From NCBI GenBank assembly GCA_026398595.1, contig JAPLSO010000056.1:1-57085 (forward strand): DNA of 57,085 nt. Direction: 5' to 3'. Positions 1-8,231 of the stretch are shown here, one piece after another. The translations under genes and the position numbers were made by a program. Each line of letters starts with the position of its first letter. Position 1 is the first letter of the stretch. The notes under the pieces were generated by a model. The model was not told where the DNA came from and ran no database searches. It saw only the letters and a list, made by a program, of their open reading frames with translations. The stretch is from Spirochaetota bacterium. GTDB taxonomy: Bacteria > Spirochaetota > Spirochaetia > Treponematales > Rectinemataceae.

Positions 1-111
1 GTTATACGAACAGAGCTTTTCGAATATATCGAGGTCTATTATAATCGGCTTCGCAGGCACTCGTCGAATGCCATGATGGTTCCGGCAGAGATGTTTAGCA
101 GAGTGGCTTAA
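1..111 (+). CDS. IS3-family transposase OrfB, C-terminal end (partial)
   Basis: The first 36 codons of the window, open from base 1, end at TAA 109-111. They read as the tail of an rve/DDE integrase of the IS3 OrfB type, with EYIEVYYNRLRRHSS followed by MVPAEMF, the usual 'E-IE-YN-RRHS-L---P-EF' ending after the catalytic core. The catalytic residues lie upstream of the window, so whether the transposase is intact cannot be judged. The segment is AT-richer than the genes to its right. Family placement is by motif recognition only. Confidence 0.75.
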   Translation, partial: VIRTELFEYIEVYYNRLRRHSSNAMMVPAEMFSRVA

Positions 112-625
112 TTGACCCTCCATCAAATCGGGTGAGGTCCACCCTGTAGAAATGTGCGGTGGTGGTCATTCCTCCATATGGCATGTAGATACGATCCGGA
201 GTACCTATTCTGAACACCAGCATTATCACTGCGGCATCCCCCCCTATAAAGTAGAGGATCTGCAAGCGCGGATATCGGGTATAGAAGGAATAAGACGGGG
301 AGATGAGCTTCGCCTATTGATCGCTATAGGACTGTCTATCCCCAAAGGAGAAGGTCCTTTAATCCAAGGCTTTCCAAGCCAGAACCCTAAGATACCTGCA
401 TGCAAGAGGAAAAAAGGTATAGATCTGGATCAGATCCAGCGAGATATCTATGGGGATGATAACTAGGGAGTGGATATGGATAAAAGAAGCTCATTTCGTT
501 GACATTGGCAAAACTTGAGTACCGCAGGTTCGCCGAACGTGCTCAGATCCTCCGCTTCTTCACCTAAAACAATATACTTCCTGTAAATCGTTCTTCATCG
601 TGAAAATCATGTCAGAACATTCTCT
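112..625. other. IS-adjacent stretch without a convincing gene
   Basis: About 500 bases between the transposase stop and the ettA stop. The base composition is mixed and AT-richer than the rest. A possible IS3 right end finishes with GGTGAGGTCCA at 131-141 (IS3 elements end in CA), but its partner lies outside the window, so this is a guess. The only open frame over 100 codons is listed separately and has no recognisable domain. I see no tRNA, clear terminator or long repeat here. It is best read as IS-flanking or decayed DNA. Confidence 0.5.
152..466 (+). CDS. doubtful small ORF, hypothetical
   Basis: A 104-codon open frame starting with ATG at 152, just after the presumed IS3 end. I recognise no domain, signal peptide or membrane segment, and there is no good Shine-Dalgarno in front of the ATG. 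The composition (many Ile, Lys, Gly, His) differs from the neighbouring genes. It may be a chance frame or a remnant of mobile DNA. It is included only because nothing else fills this interval. Confidence 0.2.
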   Translation: MCGGGHSSIWHVDTIRSTYSEHQHYHCGIPPYKVEDLQARISGIEGIRRGDELRLLIAIGLSIPKGEGPLIQGFPSQNPKIPACKRKKGIDLDQIQRDIYGDDN

Positions 626-2308
626 TCATCTTTCCAGTTTGCGGTACACGATCCTGTGCGGCCGATCGGCGTCGGCGCCTATCTTCTGCCTATGCCACTC
701 GGCATATTCGGACCAGTTGCCGTCGAACCAGGTGGCCTTGGAGCCGCCCTCGAAGGCGAGGATGTGGGTGCAGACGCGGTCTAAAAACCAGCGGTCGTGG
801 CTGACGACGAGGGCGACGCCGGCGAAGGTGTCAAGGGCTTCTTCGAGGGCGCGCATCGTGTTGACGTCGAGGTCGTTGGTCGGCTCGTCGAGGAGGAGGA
901 CGTTAGCCCCTTCCTTCACGATCATGGCGAGGTTGAGGCGGTTGCGCTCGCCGCCTGAGAGCACGCCCACCTTGCGCTGCTGGTCCTGGCCCGAGAAGTT
1001 GAACCAGGAGCAGTAGGCGCGCGAGTTGACCTCGCGCTTGCCGCCAAGGAGTATGATGTCCTGGCCGTCGGAGAGCTGCTGCCATACCGATTTATCAGGA
1101 TCGAGGGAGGCGCGCATCTGGTCGGCGTAGGCGAGGACGACGGTATCGCCTAGGATCAGGGAGCCTGAATCGGGCTTCTCGCTCCCAATGATGATCTTAA
1201 GGAGGGTGGTCTTGCCCGCGCCGTTGGGTCCGACGATGCCGACCACGGCGCCAGGCGGCACCTCGAAGGAGAGGTCGTCGAAGAGCAGATTGTCGTCGTA
1301 GGCCTTGGCGAGCTTGTCCGCTCTGATGACCACCTTGCCCAGGCGGGGCCCGGCGGGGATCACGATCTTCGATTCGCGGATCTTCTCCTTGCCGTCTTCG
1401 GCGAGAAGCTTCTCGTAGCGTTCGATTCTGGCTTTGCTCTTGGCGTGGCGGCCCTTGGCGCTCATGCCGATCCACTCGAGTTCGCGGGCAAGAGTACGGG
1501 CGCGCTCGGAATCGCCCTTCTCCTCCTGTTCGAGGCGCTTCTTCTTCTGGTCGAGCCAGCTCGAGTAGTTGCCCTTCCAGGGAATACCTTCGCCCCGGTC
1601 CAGCTCGAGTATCCAGCCAGCGACGTTGTCGAGGAAGTAGCGGTCATGGGTCACCGCTATGACGGTGCCCTGGTATTCGCGTAGATGCCGTTCGAGCCAG
1701 GCGATGGTCTCGGCGTCGAGGTGGTTGGTCGGCTCGTCGAGAAGGAGAATATCCGGTTTCCTGAGGAGGAGGCGGCAGAGGGCCACGCGGCGGCGTTCTC
1801 CGCCCGAGAGGTGGTCGACGACCTGGTCGGCCGGCGGGCACCGCAGGGCTTCCATCGCGAAGTCGAGACGCGAGTCCAGGTCCCAGGCGCCCATCAGGTC
1901 CAGCTTCTCCTGGAGAGCCGCCTGCTTATTGGCGAGTTTGTCGAAGTCGGCGTCGGGATCGCCGAAGGCTTCGTTCACGGCGTCGAACTCATTGAGGGCA
2001 TCCACGATCTCCTGCACGCCTTCGCTCACGATTTCTCGCACGGTTTTGCCGGACTCGAGGTGGGGCTCCTGCTCCAGAAAGCCGATCGTATAGCCGGGCG
2101 ACAGGTTCACCTCGCCCGCGAACTCAGTGTCGATACCAGACATGATGCGCAGCAGGCTCGATTTGCCCGAGCCGTTCAATCCTATGACGCCGATCTTGGC
2201 GCCGTAGTAATAGGAAATGCTTATGTCCTTGAGGACTTGCTTGGTCCCATGCTTCCGCGAGACGCGGTACATGGAGTAAATGATTTTCTTGTCGTCGGTT
2301 GTCGGCAT
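626..2308 (-). CDS. ettA: energy-dependent translational throttle A (ABC-F ATPase)
   Basis: A 560-residue soluble ABC-F protein with two nucleotide-binding domains. The first has Walker A GLNGSGKS at residues 43-50, signature LSGGE near 167 and Walker B LLLDEPTNHLD near 188-198. The second has GPNGAGKTT, LSGGERNRL and LLLDEPTNDLD. The linker arm between them carries the EWIGMSAKGRHAKSKAR pattern typical of EttA. EttA binds the ribosomal E site and gates the first peptide bond according to ATP/ADP level. The frame runs upstream, but ATG 2308 matches the family N-terminus (KKIIYSMYRVS, like E. coli 'QFVYTMHRVG'). No Shine-Dalgarno precedes it; a TATAGT box lies six bases upstream, suggesting a leaderless message. 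Length fits the family (about 555 aa). Confidence 0.95.
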   Translation of the reverse strand: MPTTDDKKIIYSMYRVSRKHGTKQVLKDISISYYYGAKIGVIGLNGSGKSSLLRIMSGIDTEFAGEVNLSPGYTIGFLEQEPHLESGKTVREIVSEGVQEIVDALNEFDAVNEAFGDPDADFDKLANKQAALQEKLDLMGAWDLDSRLDFAMEALRCPPADQVVDHLSGGERRRVALCRLLLRKPDILLLDEPTNHLDAETIAWLERHLREYQGTVIAVTHDRYFLDNVAGWILELDRGEGIPWKGNYSSWLDQKKKRLEQEEKGDSERARTLARELEWIGMSAKGRHAKSKARIERYEKLLAEDGKEKIRESKIVIPAGPRLGKVVIRADKLAKAYDDNLLFDDLSFEVPPGAVVGIVGPNGAGKTTLLKIIIGSEKPDSGSLILGDTVVLAYADQMRASLDPDKSVWQQLSDGQDIILLGGKREVNSRAYCSWFNFSGQDQQRKVGVLSGGERNRLNLAMIVKEGANVLLLDEPTNDLDVNTMRALEEALDTFAGVALVVSHDRWFLDRVCTHILAFEGGSKATWFDGNWSEYAEWHRQKIGADADRPHRIVYRKLER

Positions 2309-2314
2309 AGCGGT

Positions 2315-2320
2315 ACTATA
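2315..2320 (-). promoter_or_regulatory. -10 box TATAGT of ettA, leaderless type
   Basis: On the minus strand the sequence reads TATAGT-ACCGCT-ATG, placing the expected transcription start at or next to the start codon. No clear -35 element is visible, and no Shine-Dalgarno lies between box and ATG. It belongs to a set of similarly placed boxes in this window. Confidence 0.6.
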
Positions 2321-2401
2321 ATGCAGAAAGACCGAATGCGTCGCCCCCTGTCCGTTGCCGCGAAATCCGCGCAGGGCAAGGCCGCGCCCCTTCTTTACCA
2401 C

Positions 2402-2429
2402 TTGCGATTAATTGAAATAAGTCTACTAT
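2402..2429 (+). promoter_or_regulatory. promoter of the c-di-GMP cassette
   Basis: TTGCGA (2402-2407), a 16-base spacer and TACTAT (2424-2429) form a plausible sigma-70 promoter on the plus strand, about 85 bases before the likely ATG at 2515. It sits in the AT-rich gap between ettA and the sensory gene. It is the only good promoter candidate for the two-gene cassette. Confidence 0.5.
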
Positions 2430-2514
2430 AGAAGACTCTCGGATCGTTGCCCGAATATCCGCCGTGTTATTTCAGGAACATGTCCGGCGGATGGATAGAA
2501 AGGGAAATTCATCG

Positions 2515-3288
2515 ATGAAGGAACAGGATAAAAAGCCGGCTACCTGCAACATTGCAAAATTCACAATCCGGGAAGTGACGGAATTGGGCAGGGCGGTACG
2601 GACCATCGGAATCGGAGCTTCAAGCATGGAAGAGGTGTCGGGCAGGATCGTTCGATATCTGTATGACAGCCTGATCGATGGCAGGACAGGCGAACGCGCT
2701 TGTCCCTTGATCCGGTTTTTCAAGACACAAACATACGAGGACCTCCCCGCCGGACCCAGGGGTTTTGCCCGGGATATGCTAGGCAAGGATCCTCCCCTGC
2801 CCGGGATGAAATGCATGACCCTTCTCGGGACTGTCGGGGAAAATCCGGAATGGAACTCAAGAGGAACATCAAAGGAACATCAGGCGATTCCTCTGCCAAG
2901 CGAGGAAGTCGTGTACCAGCTTCCCATGATCAGGAATCTCATTAAGCAGTTGGGGTTGAGCGTGCAGTCAGTCGTGACACCGGATCCGGTTCTGCTGCTG
3001 GACATGAAGCAGAATACTTACGGAGTTTTTTTGGTTCCTGAAGCCCTCGGCAGTTCCTATATCCCCGCCCAGGAAGAGTTCGTCACTCCCTATGGCATAA
3101 AATCCGTGATAGGATTCGGCGGCATGCTCCCGTCGCTGGATATCTTCGTTGTCATCCTGTTTCTCAGGCACTCGATAACAAGGGAAACGGCCGACCTTTT
3201 CAAGAATCTGTCGTTGAATACGAAACTGGCGGTTTTGCCGTTTGAAAAAACTGTATTTGCCTCGCCGGAAAAGGTCGTTTCCCAATAA
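2515..3288 (+). CDS. conserved sensory-type protein paired with a GGDEF-EAL gene
   Basis: A 257-residue soluble protein without signal peptide or membrane segment. From memory it resembles an uncharacterised family, often encoded beside or fused to histidine kinases and cyclases, with conserved blocks ELGRAVRTIG, GERACPLIRFFKT, AIPLPSEEVV, FLVPEALGSSY and FGGMLPSLD--VVILF. The end resembles a GAF-like sheet, so a small-molecule or partner-sensing domain is likely, but no ligand residue can be named. ATG 2515 has AAGGGA nine to ten bases upstream; ATG 2491 or GTG 2464 would add an N-terminus lacking a good ribosome site. Its TAA overlaps the next ATG (TAATG, 3286-3290), so it is translationally coupled to the PAS-GGDEF-EAL gene and probably feeds it a signal. 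Confidence 0.75.
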   Translation: MKEQDKKPATCNIAKFTIREVTELGRAVRTIGIGASSMEEVSGRIVRYLYDSLIDGRTGERACPLIRFFKTQTYEDLPAGPRGFARDMLGKDPPLPGMKCMTLLGTVGENPEWNSRGTSKEHQAIPLPSEEVVYQLPMIRNLIKQLGLSVQSVVTPDPVLLLDMKQNTYGVFLVPEALGSSYIPAQEEFVTPYGIKSVIGFGGMLPSLDIFVVILFLRHSITRETADLFKNLSLNTKLAVLPFEKTVFASPEKVVSQ

Positions 3289-5138
3289 TGAATGAAGAAA
3301 CAACAATCACCGAAAATCAGCTTTTCAAATCCCAGATAGCCGCGCTGGAGCAATTGCTCGAAGTATACGAAAAGAGCGTGCTGGAAAAGACTGACGAACT
3401 TTACACGGAAATCACCAAACGCAAGCAGATGGAAGAAGTGCTGCAACAGTCGGAGGAAAGGTATCGGACCATTATCGACGAGATGGAAGAGTGGTATTTC
3501 GAGATCGATCTGAAAGGCAATTTCACGTACTTCAACGATCTTCTTGCTAATGCCTTAGGTCTGTCCAGGAACGAGTTGCTCGGCAAGAGTTTTCAGGAAT
3601 TCGTGAAGAAAGAAGATTCTGATTCAATCTCCAGACTATTCAACGAGATTTTCAAAACCGGCAAATCGACCAGGAATTTCGTCTATGAATTAACCCGCGG
3701 AAACGCCACGGTCGCCTATATCGAGTTTTCCTTTTTCCCCAGAAGGAACAAGAGAGCCAAGATTGTCGGATTCCGGGGGGTTGGACACGACATCACGGAG
3801 CGCAAGCGCGCGGAAGACCGGATTCAATTCTTCGCCACGCACGATGGCCTTACGGGACTGCCCAACCGTCTGATGTTCACCCAACTGCTCAATCACGCGA
3901 TAGAGTCCGCCAGGCACCATAAACGCCGTTTGGCGGTATTCTTCATCGATCTCGATCGATTCAAGATCATCAATGACACCATGGGACATGAAACTGGCGA
4001 CCTTTTACTGCAGCAGATTTCCATGCGGTTCAAACAATCACTGCGCGCGGCCGATATTGTCGGTCGTATGGGCGGCGACGAATTCATGATCCTGATCGAA
4101 GAAGTGCATGAACTCAGTAAGGTCGCCGAGATAGCCCACAAGATACTTGCCAATACCATGAAGCCTATTGTGCTCCTGGATGAAGAATGCCGGGTAACAG
4201 CCAGCCTGGGGATCAGCATCTTCCCGAAGGACGGGGAAGACGAACAGTCCCTGATGAAAAACGCCGACACAGCCATGTATTTCGCCAAGGAGGAAGGGAA
4301 GAACAATTACCAATTCTATTCCAAAAACATCAAGACTCTCTCGATCGAACATATGGCAATCGAGACCAACCTGCGTCTTGCTTTGGAGCGCAATGAGTTT
4401 TCCCTGCATTATCAGGCAAAGTTTGATTTCAAGACAAACGTGATTTCCGGCGTGGAAGCACTCCTGCGCTGGCAGAATCCGGAGCTTGGCACGGTGACCC
4501 CAACGCAATTCATTCCCATTGCCGAGGAAACTGGGTTGATCATACCTATCGGCAAGTGGGTTCTGAAGACGGTCTGCGCCCAGAATGTGGCCTGGCAGAA
4601 GCAGGGGCTTCCCGCAGTCCGGATGTCGATTAATGTATCGCCACGACAAGCCATGGATGACAATCTGATACACGATATCAAGACAACGCTGAAGAATACC
4701 GGCATGGCTTCAAACCTCCTGGAACTCGAAATAAACGAAAGCATGGTAATGCATAATCCGACGCAGATGATTTCTGTATTGGCGGAAATAAAGAAGATGG
4801 GGGTGAGGCTGGCAATTGACGATTTCGGGACCAGCTACTCATCCCTTGCCCAAATCAAGCACTTTCCATTCGATACGCTCAAGGTCGACCGATCCTTCAT
4901 TCGAAATATTTCGGAGAATGCCGAAGACATGGCGATCGCCAAGGCCATCATTACCATGGGCAAGACCCTGAATCTGACCGTTGTAGCCGAAGGCGTGGAA
5001 ACAATTGAAGAAATGAATTTCCTGAAGGAAAACTCATGCGACGAAATGCAGGGCTACTACTTCAGCAGACCGATAATTCCGGAAGATTTTGCCGACCTGC
5101 TGCGGGAGCATTCCCCCATTGCAACTCGACCTGCTTGA
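3288..5138 (+). CDS. PAS-GGDEF-EAL cyclic-di-GMP turnover protein
   Basis: A 616-residue cytoplasmic protein. Domain order: coiled coil (about 15-55), PAS with its C-cap (about 55-175), GGDEF (about 180-345) and EAL (about 355-605). The cyclase site is intact (GGDEF 262-266), with the inhibitory I-site RAAD at 253-256, five residues before it. The phosphodiesterase side keeps EAL 390-392, INES, DDFGTSYSS 510-518, KVDRSF and AEGVET, so both activities are possible. There is no transmembrane segment, so the signal must come through PAS or through the upstream partner, with which it overlaps by one base. The gene is visibly AT-richer than its neighbours, suggesting acquisition as a cassette. Confidence 0.92.
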   Translation: MNEETTITENQLFKSQIAALEQLLEVYEKSVLEKTDELYTEITKRKQMEEVLQQSEERYRTIIDEMEEWYFEIDLKGNFTYFNDLLANALGLSRNELLGKSFQEFVKKEDSDSISRLFNEIFKTGKSTRNFVYELTRGNATVAYIEFSFFPRRNKRAKIVGFRGVGHDITERKRAEDRIQFFATHDGLTGLPNRLMFTQLLNHAIESARHHKRRLAVFFIDLDRFKIINDTMGHETGDLLLQQISMRFKQSLRAADIVGRMGGDEFMILIEEVHELSKVAEIAHKILANTMKPIVLLDEECRVTASLGISIFPKDGEDEQSLMKNADTAMYFAKEEGKNNYQFYSKNIKTLSIEHMAIETNLRLALERNEFSLHYQAKFDFKTNVISGVEALLRWQNPELGTVTPTQFIPIAEETGLIIPIGKWVLKTVCAQNVAWQKQGLPAVRMSINVSPRQAMDDNLIHDIKTTLKNTGMASNLLELEINESMVMHNPTQMISVLAEIKKMGVRLAIDDFGTSYSSLAQIKHFPFDTLKVDRSFIRNISENAEDMAIAKAIITMGKTLNLTVVAEGVETIEEMNFLKENSCDEMQGYYFSRPIIPEDFADLLREHSPIATRPA

Positions 5139-5265
5139 AGAAATCCTTTACCTTCGAAGCCTTGATGAAGACATTGATCAGCGCCCTCAGGACTGTCCAT
5201 GCCCCGACAGCAATGAGAAATGCCAGGGGAACGGCCAGGCCGACTCCGCCCATGATGAATCCCAT
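5062..5265 (-). CDS. possible membrane-protein remnant
   Basis: A 67-codon frame on the minus strand. A glycine-rich hydrophobic segment (residues about 5-35) is followed by a basic-amphipathic stretch (KASKVKDFFKQVE). The same frame is open upstream to a TGA near the msrA start without a better start codon. Its end runs into the 3' end of the EAL gene, where a chance frame would be expected. It may be what is left of a membrane-protein gene interrupted by the AT-rich cassette, or a coincidence. Confidence 0.25.
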   Translation of the reverse strand: MGFIMGGVGLAVPLAFLIAVGAWTVLRALINVFIKASKVKDFFKQVELQWGNAPAAGRQNLPELSVC

Positions 5266-5382
5266 GGAGCCGCCAATGCGCAGGGCTGGGGCCGAGACTG
5301 GCGTCCTGGAGACGGCCCAGGGTATCCTCCGCCAATCGCGCCGTCAACAAATGTCCGATTCGGCGTTTAGTCCAATATTTAT

Positions 5383-5388
5383 TACTAT
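5383..5388 (+). promoter_or_regulatory. -10 box TACTAT of msrA, leaderless type
   Basis: The plus strand reads TACTAT-TTCAGT-ATG, with six bases between box and start codon and no Shine-Dalgarno. The region is AT-rich (AATATTTATTAC). The geometry is the same as at ettA and the thioesterase gene. Confidence 0.55.
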
Positions 5389-5394
5389 TTCAGT

Positions 5395-6159
5395 ATGAAA
5401 TACAAAAAACTCGCCTTACCGCTTGCCATGGCGACCGGTGCTTTGATATTCCTTGCTTCCCGCGCGGAGAAGACTGCCGCCCAAAGCACAATCCCGACCC
5501 CGGCCGAAAGGCTGCCGACCCCTTCGCGCGCGCTCCTTGCAGAAATCACGGCAACCGGAACGACTCCGGCCGCTTTCCCCCCACGGTCGGCTTCCCCGCC
5601 CTTCTCCAGCCACGATTTTACCAAGCCCCTGCCCAACTCGGAATCAGGCGGCCGGGAGGTCGCCATCCTCGCGGGGGGCTGCTTCTGGTGCCTCGAAGCC
5701 GTCTACGAGCTTCTCCCTGGGGTACTCGATGTGGTGTCGGGCTACACCGGTGGAAGGACGCCCCGGCCTTCGTACGCGTCCGTTTCCTCGGAAATCACCG
5801 GACAGGCCGAGGCTGTGCGCATCGTCTACGATCCGGCCGTCGTCAGCTACAAGAAGATTCTCGACCTGTTCTGGAAGATCCACGACCCCACCACCCCGAA
5901 CCGCCAGGGCGCCGACCAGGGAACCCAATACCGCTCGGCCATCTACTGGACGACGGAGGAGCAGCGCAAGGAAGCAGCTTTTGCCGTCGAGGAACAAAAA
6001 TCCGTCTGGCGCGACCCGATCGTCACGGAACTGAAGCCCGCCGGCAATTTCTGGATAGCCGAGGAGTACCACCAGGATTATTACAGGAAAAATCCCGAGC
6101 GCGGCTACTGTCAGGTTGTCATCTCGCCGAAGGTAGAGAAGTCGGGGCTGAAAAAGTAG
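5395..6159 (+). CDS. msrA: exported peptide-methionine (S)-S-oxide reductase
   Basis: 254 residues. An N-terminal signal or anchor segment (about 5-30, LALPLAMATGALIFLAS) and a low-complexity Pro/Ser/Thr linker (about 30-85) precede a complete MsrA domain. The active site GCFWC is at 95-99, with Cys96 the expected nucleophile. SGYTGG, GTQYRSAIY and the C-terminal EEYHQDYY---P--GYC are all present. MsrA reduces methionine-S-sulfoxide in oxidised proteins. Because of the leader this copy should act in the periplasm or on the outer face of the membrane. There is no lipobox cysteine. The gene stands alone between the c-di-GMP cassette and the convergent nag operon. Confidence 0.93.
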   Translation: MKYKKLALPLAMATGALIFLASRAEKTAAQSTIPTPAERLPTPSRALLAEITATGTTPAAFPPRSASPPFSSHDFTKPLPNSESGGREVAILAGGCFWCLEAVYELLPGVLDVVSGYTGGRTPRPSYASVSSEITGQAEAVRIVYDPAVVSYKKILDLFWKIHDPTTPNRQGADQGTQYRSAIYWTTEEQRKEAAFAVEEQKSVWRDPIVTELKPAGNFWIAEEYHQDYYRKNPERGYCQVVISPKVEKSGLKK

Positions 6160-6189
6160 GGCCGGCAAGCGCTCGGCGCCTCCGGCCCT
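6151..6189 (-). terminator. terminator of the nag operon
   Basis: Inverted repeat AGGGCCGG (6158-6165) / CCGGCCCT (6182-6189) with a 16-base GC-rich loop. Read on the minus strand, the stem is followed by ACTTTTTC, giving a five-T run, so it fits as the intrinsic terminator of nagB. On the plus strand it overlaps the msrA stop codon and lacks a T-run. Confidence 0.65.
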
Positions 6190-6210
6190 CGATTGTTCCG
6201 CTTCGGCCTT

Positions 6211-7017
6211 CTAGGCTTTAGTCCGACCGTTGTCCAGGTTCGCGGCTTCGATCTCGGTAAAGTAGCGCACCGTGCCCACTCGGAGTTCCACGGTCGAATC
6301 GTCGTCGCAGACGATGATGGTCTTGGGATGAAGCTGGAGGCAGGAGATGCTCCACATATGATTGACGCCGAACTCCACTCCATGCCGCAGAGCCCTGGCC
6401 TTGCCCTGACCCGCGACGAGGATCATGACTTCCTTGGCATCCATGACGGTTCCCACGCCCACGGTCAGGGCCGTAGAGGGAACAGCGTCCGGATTGCCGC
6501 CGAAGAAGCGGGAATTCGCCTGCTTGGTGTCCTGGGTGAGGGTCTTGATCCTGGTCCGCGAAGAGAGGGATGAACCCGGCTCGTTGAAGGCGATATGGCC
6601 GTCGGCGCCGACGCCGCCCACGAAGAGATCGATGCCGCCGACCCTCCGCATCCTGTCCTCGTAGCCTGCGCATTCAGCCTCGAGGTCGGGAGCCATCCCG
6701 TCGAGGATGTTTACGTTTTCAGGCAAGATGTCGATATGAGAGAACAAGTTGTCCCACATGAATCTGTGGTAGCTCTGGGGATGGTCTGGGGATAGGCCAA
6801 CGTATTCATCCATGTTGAAGGTGACGACGTTGCGAAAGGAGACGGCACCCGAGCGGTTCAGCTCGATCAGCTTCCTGTACATGTCCAAGGGCGAAGAGCC
6901 CGTGGGCAAGCCGAGGACGAAGAGCCTGTCCGCAGGAGCGTCGGCGATGCTCCGCGCCAGATGGTTGGCGGCCCACGAAGCGACCCCAGCCGGATCGCGC
7001 TGAATGATAACTCTCAT
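6211..7017 (-). CDS. nagB: glucosamine-6-phosphate deaminase
   Basis: 268 residues, the normal NagB length. The enzyme converts glucosamine-6-phosphate to fructose-6-phosphate and ammonia. Visible landmarks are GLPTGSSP (about 36-43) for phosphate binding, the FNMDEY motif with Asp70, and [12 protein letters not shown] with Asp139, His141 and Glu146, matching the catalytic Asp72/Asp141/His143/Glu148 of E. coli. It lies 33 bases downstream of nagA on the same strand, so the two form one amino-sugar catabolic unit. An intrinsic terminator follows. Confidence 0.96.
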   Translation of the reverse strand: MRVIIQRDPAGVASWAANHLARSIADAPADRLFVLGLPTGSSPLDMYRKLIELNRSGAVSFRNVVTFNMDEYVGLSPDHPQSYHRFMWDNLFSHIDILPENVNILDGMAPDLEAECAGYEDRMRRVGGIDLFVGGVGADGHIAFNEPGSSLSSRTRIKTLTQDTKQANSRFFGGNPDAVPSTALTVGVGTVMDAKEVMILVAGQGKARALRHGVEFGVNHMWSISCLQLHPKTIIVCDDDSTVELRVGTVRYFTEIEAANLDNGRTKA

Positions 7018-7050
7018 GGTTCAATTCCTATACCGGAGCGAGCCCCGGTT

Positions 7051-8217
7051 TCAAGCCGCGTAGACGAACTTGCCCCGCACTATGCTGAAACGCACGGAAA
7101 AATTCTGGCTAAGGACGGTGAGATCGGCGAAATAGCCCGGGCTTATCTCCCCCATCCGTTGGAGCTTCAGGATGCGCGCGGGGTTGGAGGAGGCCATTTT
7201 AACCGCCACCTCGAGGGGGATACCGAAGGTCACGAGGTTTTTAAGTCCTTCGACCATGGTCAGCGAGCTTCCCGCGATCACGTCGTCGGCTTTTCGGTGG
7301 AATATTTTATCGTCCAGATAGACTTCCTCCCCATTGGCGAAGAAGGGACCCTCGGACTGCTCCGTCGGCTTGAGGGCGTCGGTGACGAGGACGATGTTAG
7401 TGTCGGGCTTATCGCGCACGAGGAGTCGGATGAGGTCGGGATGGACATGGCGTCCATCCGCGATGATCTCGCAGCAGAGATCAGGCTGGATGAGGACGGC
7501 GCCCACGGCGTTGGGGTTCCTGTGGTGGAGACTGCTCATGGCGTTGAATAAATGGGTCGAATGCCGAATCCCCGCCTGCATCCCTTCGAGCATATTTTCG
7601 TAGGTGGCGTTCGTGTGCCCTGCCTGGAGCACGATGCCCATCTTATTGCAGTAGAGGGCCAACTCGCGCATACCCTTGAGTTCGGGCGCTACCGTCATGT
7701 TGACGATGTGCCCTTCGCTCGCTTCCCAGAGCCTGTGCATGAGGTCGAGGTCGACGGCTTGGACAAATTCCTCGCGCTGTACCCCGAGCCGTGCCGGGGA
7801 GATGAAGGGGCCCTCGAGATGGACGCCCTGAACGATGGCCCCTTTCTCCTTGCCCATGGCTTTCACGATGGCCTTGATTCCCGCCTTCATGTCTTCCTCG
7901 GACATGGGGTAAAGGGTGGGGCAGAAAGCGCTGACGCCGAAACGCGAAAGCCGCTCAGACATATGGAGGATGGAATCGGTAGAAAGGTCCTCGGTGCCAA
8001 ATCCCCCGATTCCATGGATGTGGGAGTCAATGAGGCCGGGGACTATGTACTCTCCCTTCGCGTCGATGATCTCGTCTCCCGGAGAAAAGTGTCTCTGGGC
8101 GAACCGTCGTTCGGAGAAGACATCAACGACGGAATCGTCTTCGATCAGCACGGCGCTTTCCGGCATCTGGGCGTAGCCGGCAACGACGGTGGCGTTATGG
8201 ATGCAGATACTCGGCAC
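7051..8217 (-). CDS. nagA: N-acetylglucosamine-6-phosphate deacetylase
   Basis: 388 residues of an amidohydrolase-fold enzyme that removes acetate from GlcNAc-6-phosphate for NagB. Metal and substrate residues are visible: DSHIHG (His66, His68), HLEGPF (His133, Glu135), AGHTNA (His201), STHLFNAM (His222) and VTDAL with catalytic Asp280. The start is GTG 8217; the stop of the upstream TPR gene lies in CTGAGGGG just ahead and may serve as its Shine-Dalgarno. The spacing to the TPR gene is only 14 bases, so TPR-nagA-nagB reads as one operon. Confidence 0.95.
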   Translation of the reverse strand: MPSICIHNATVVAGYAQMPESAVLIEDDSVVDVFSERRFAQRHFSPGDEIIDAKGEYIVPGLIDSHIHGIGGFGTEDLSTDSILHMSERLSRFGVSAFCPTLYPMSEEDMKAGIKAIVKAMGKEKGAIVQGVHLEGPFISPARLGVQREEFVQAVDLDLMHRLWEASEGHIVNMTVAPELKGMRELALYCNKMGIVLQAGHTNATYENMLEGMQAGIRHSTHLFNAMSSLHHRNPNAVGAVLIQPDLCCEIIADGRHVHPDLIRLLVRDKPDTNIVLVTDALKPTEQSEGPFFANGEEVYLDDKIFHRKADDVIAGSSLTMVEGLKNLVTFGIPLEVAVKMASSNPARILKLQRMGEISPGYFADLTVLSQNFSVRFSIVRGKFVYAA

Positions 8218-8231
8218 GGTCTACCGTCCCC

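Noticed and set aside
1685..2431. A 248-codon plus-strand frame opposite ettA
   Set aside because: It is the antisense of a well-supported ABC-F gene and shows no domain of its own.
6158..6189. Terminator for msrA on the plus strand
   Set aside because: The stem begins inside the msrA stop codon and has no T-run on that strand. The T-run is present only on the minus strand, serving nagB.
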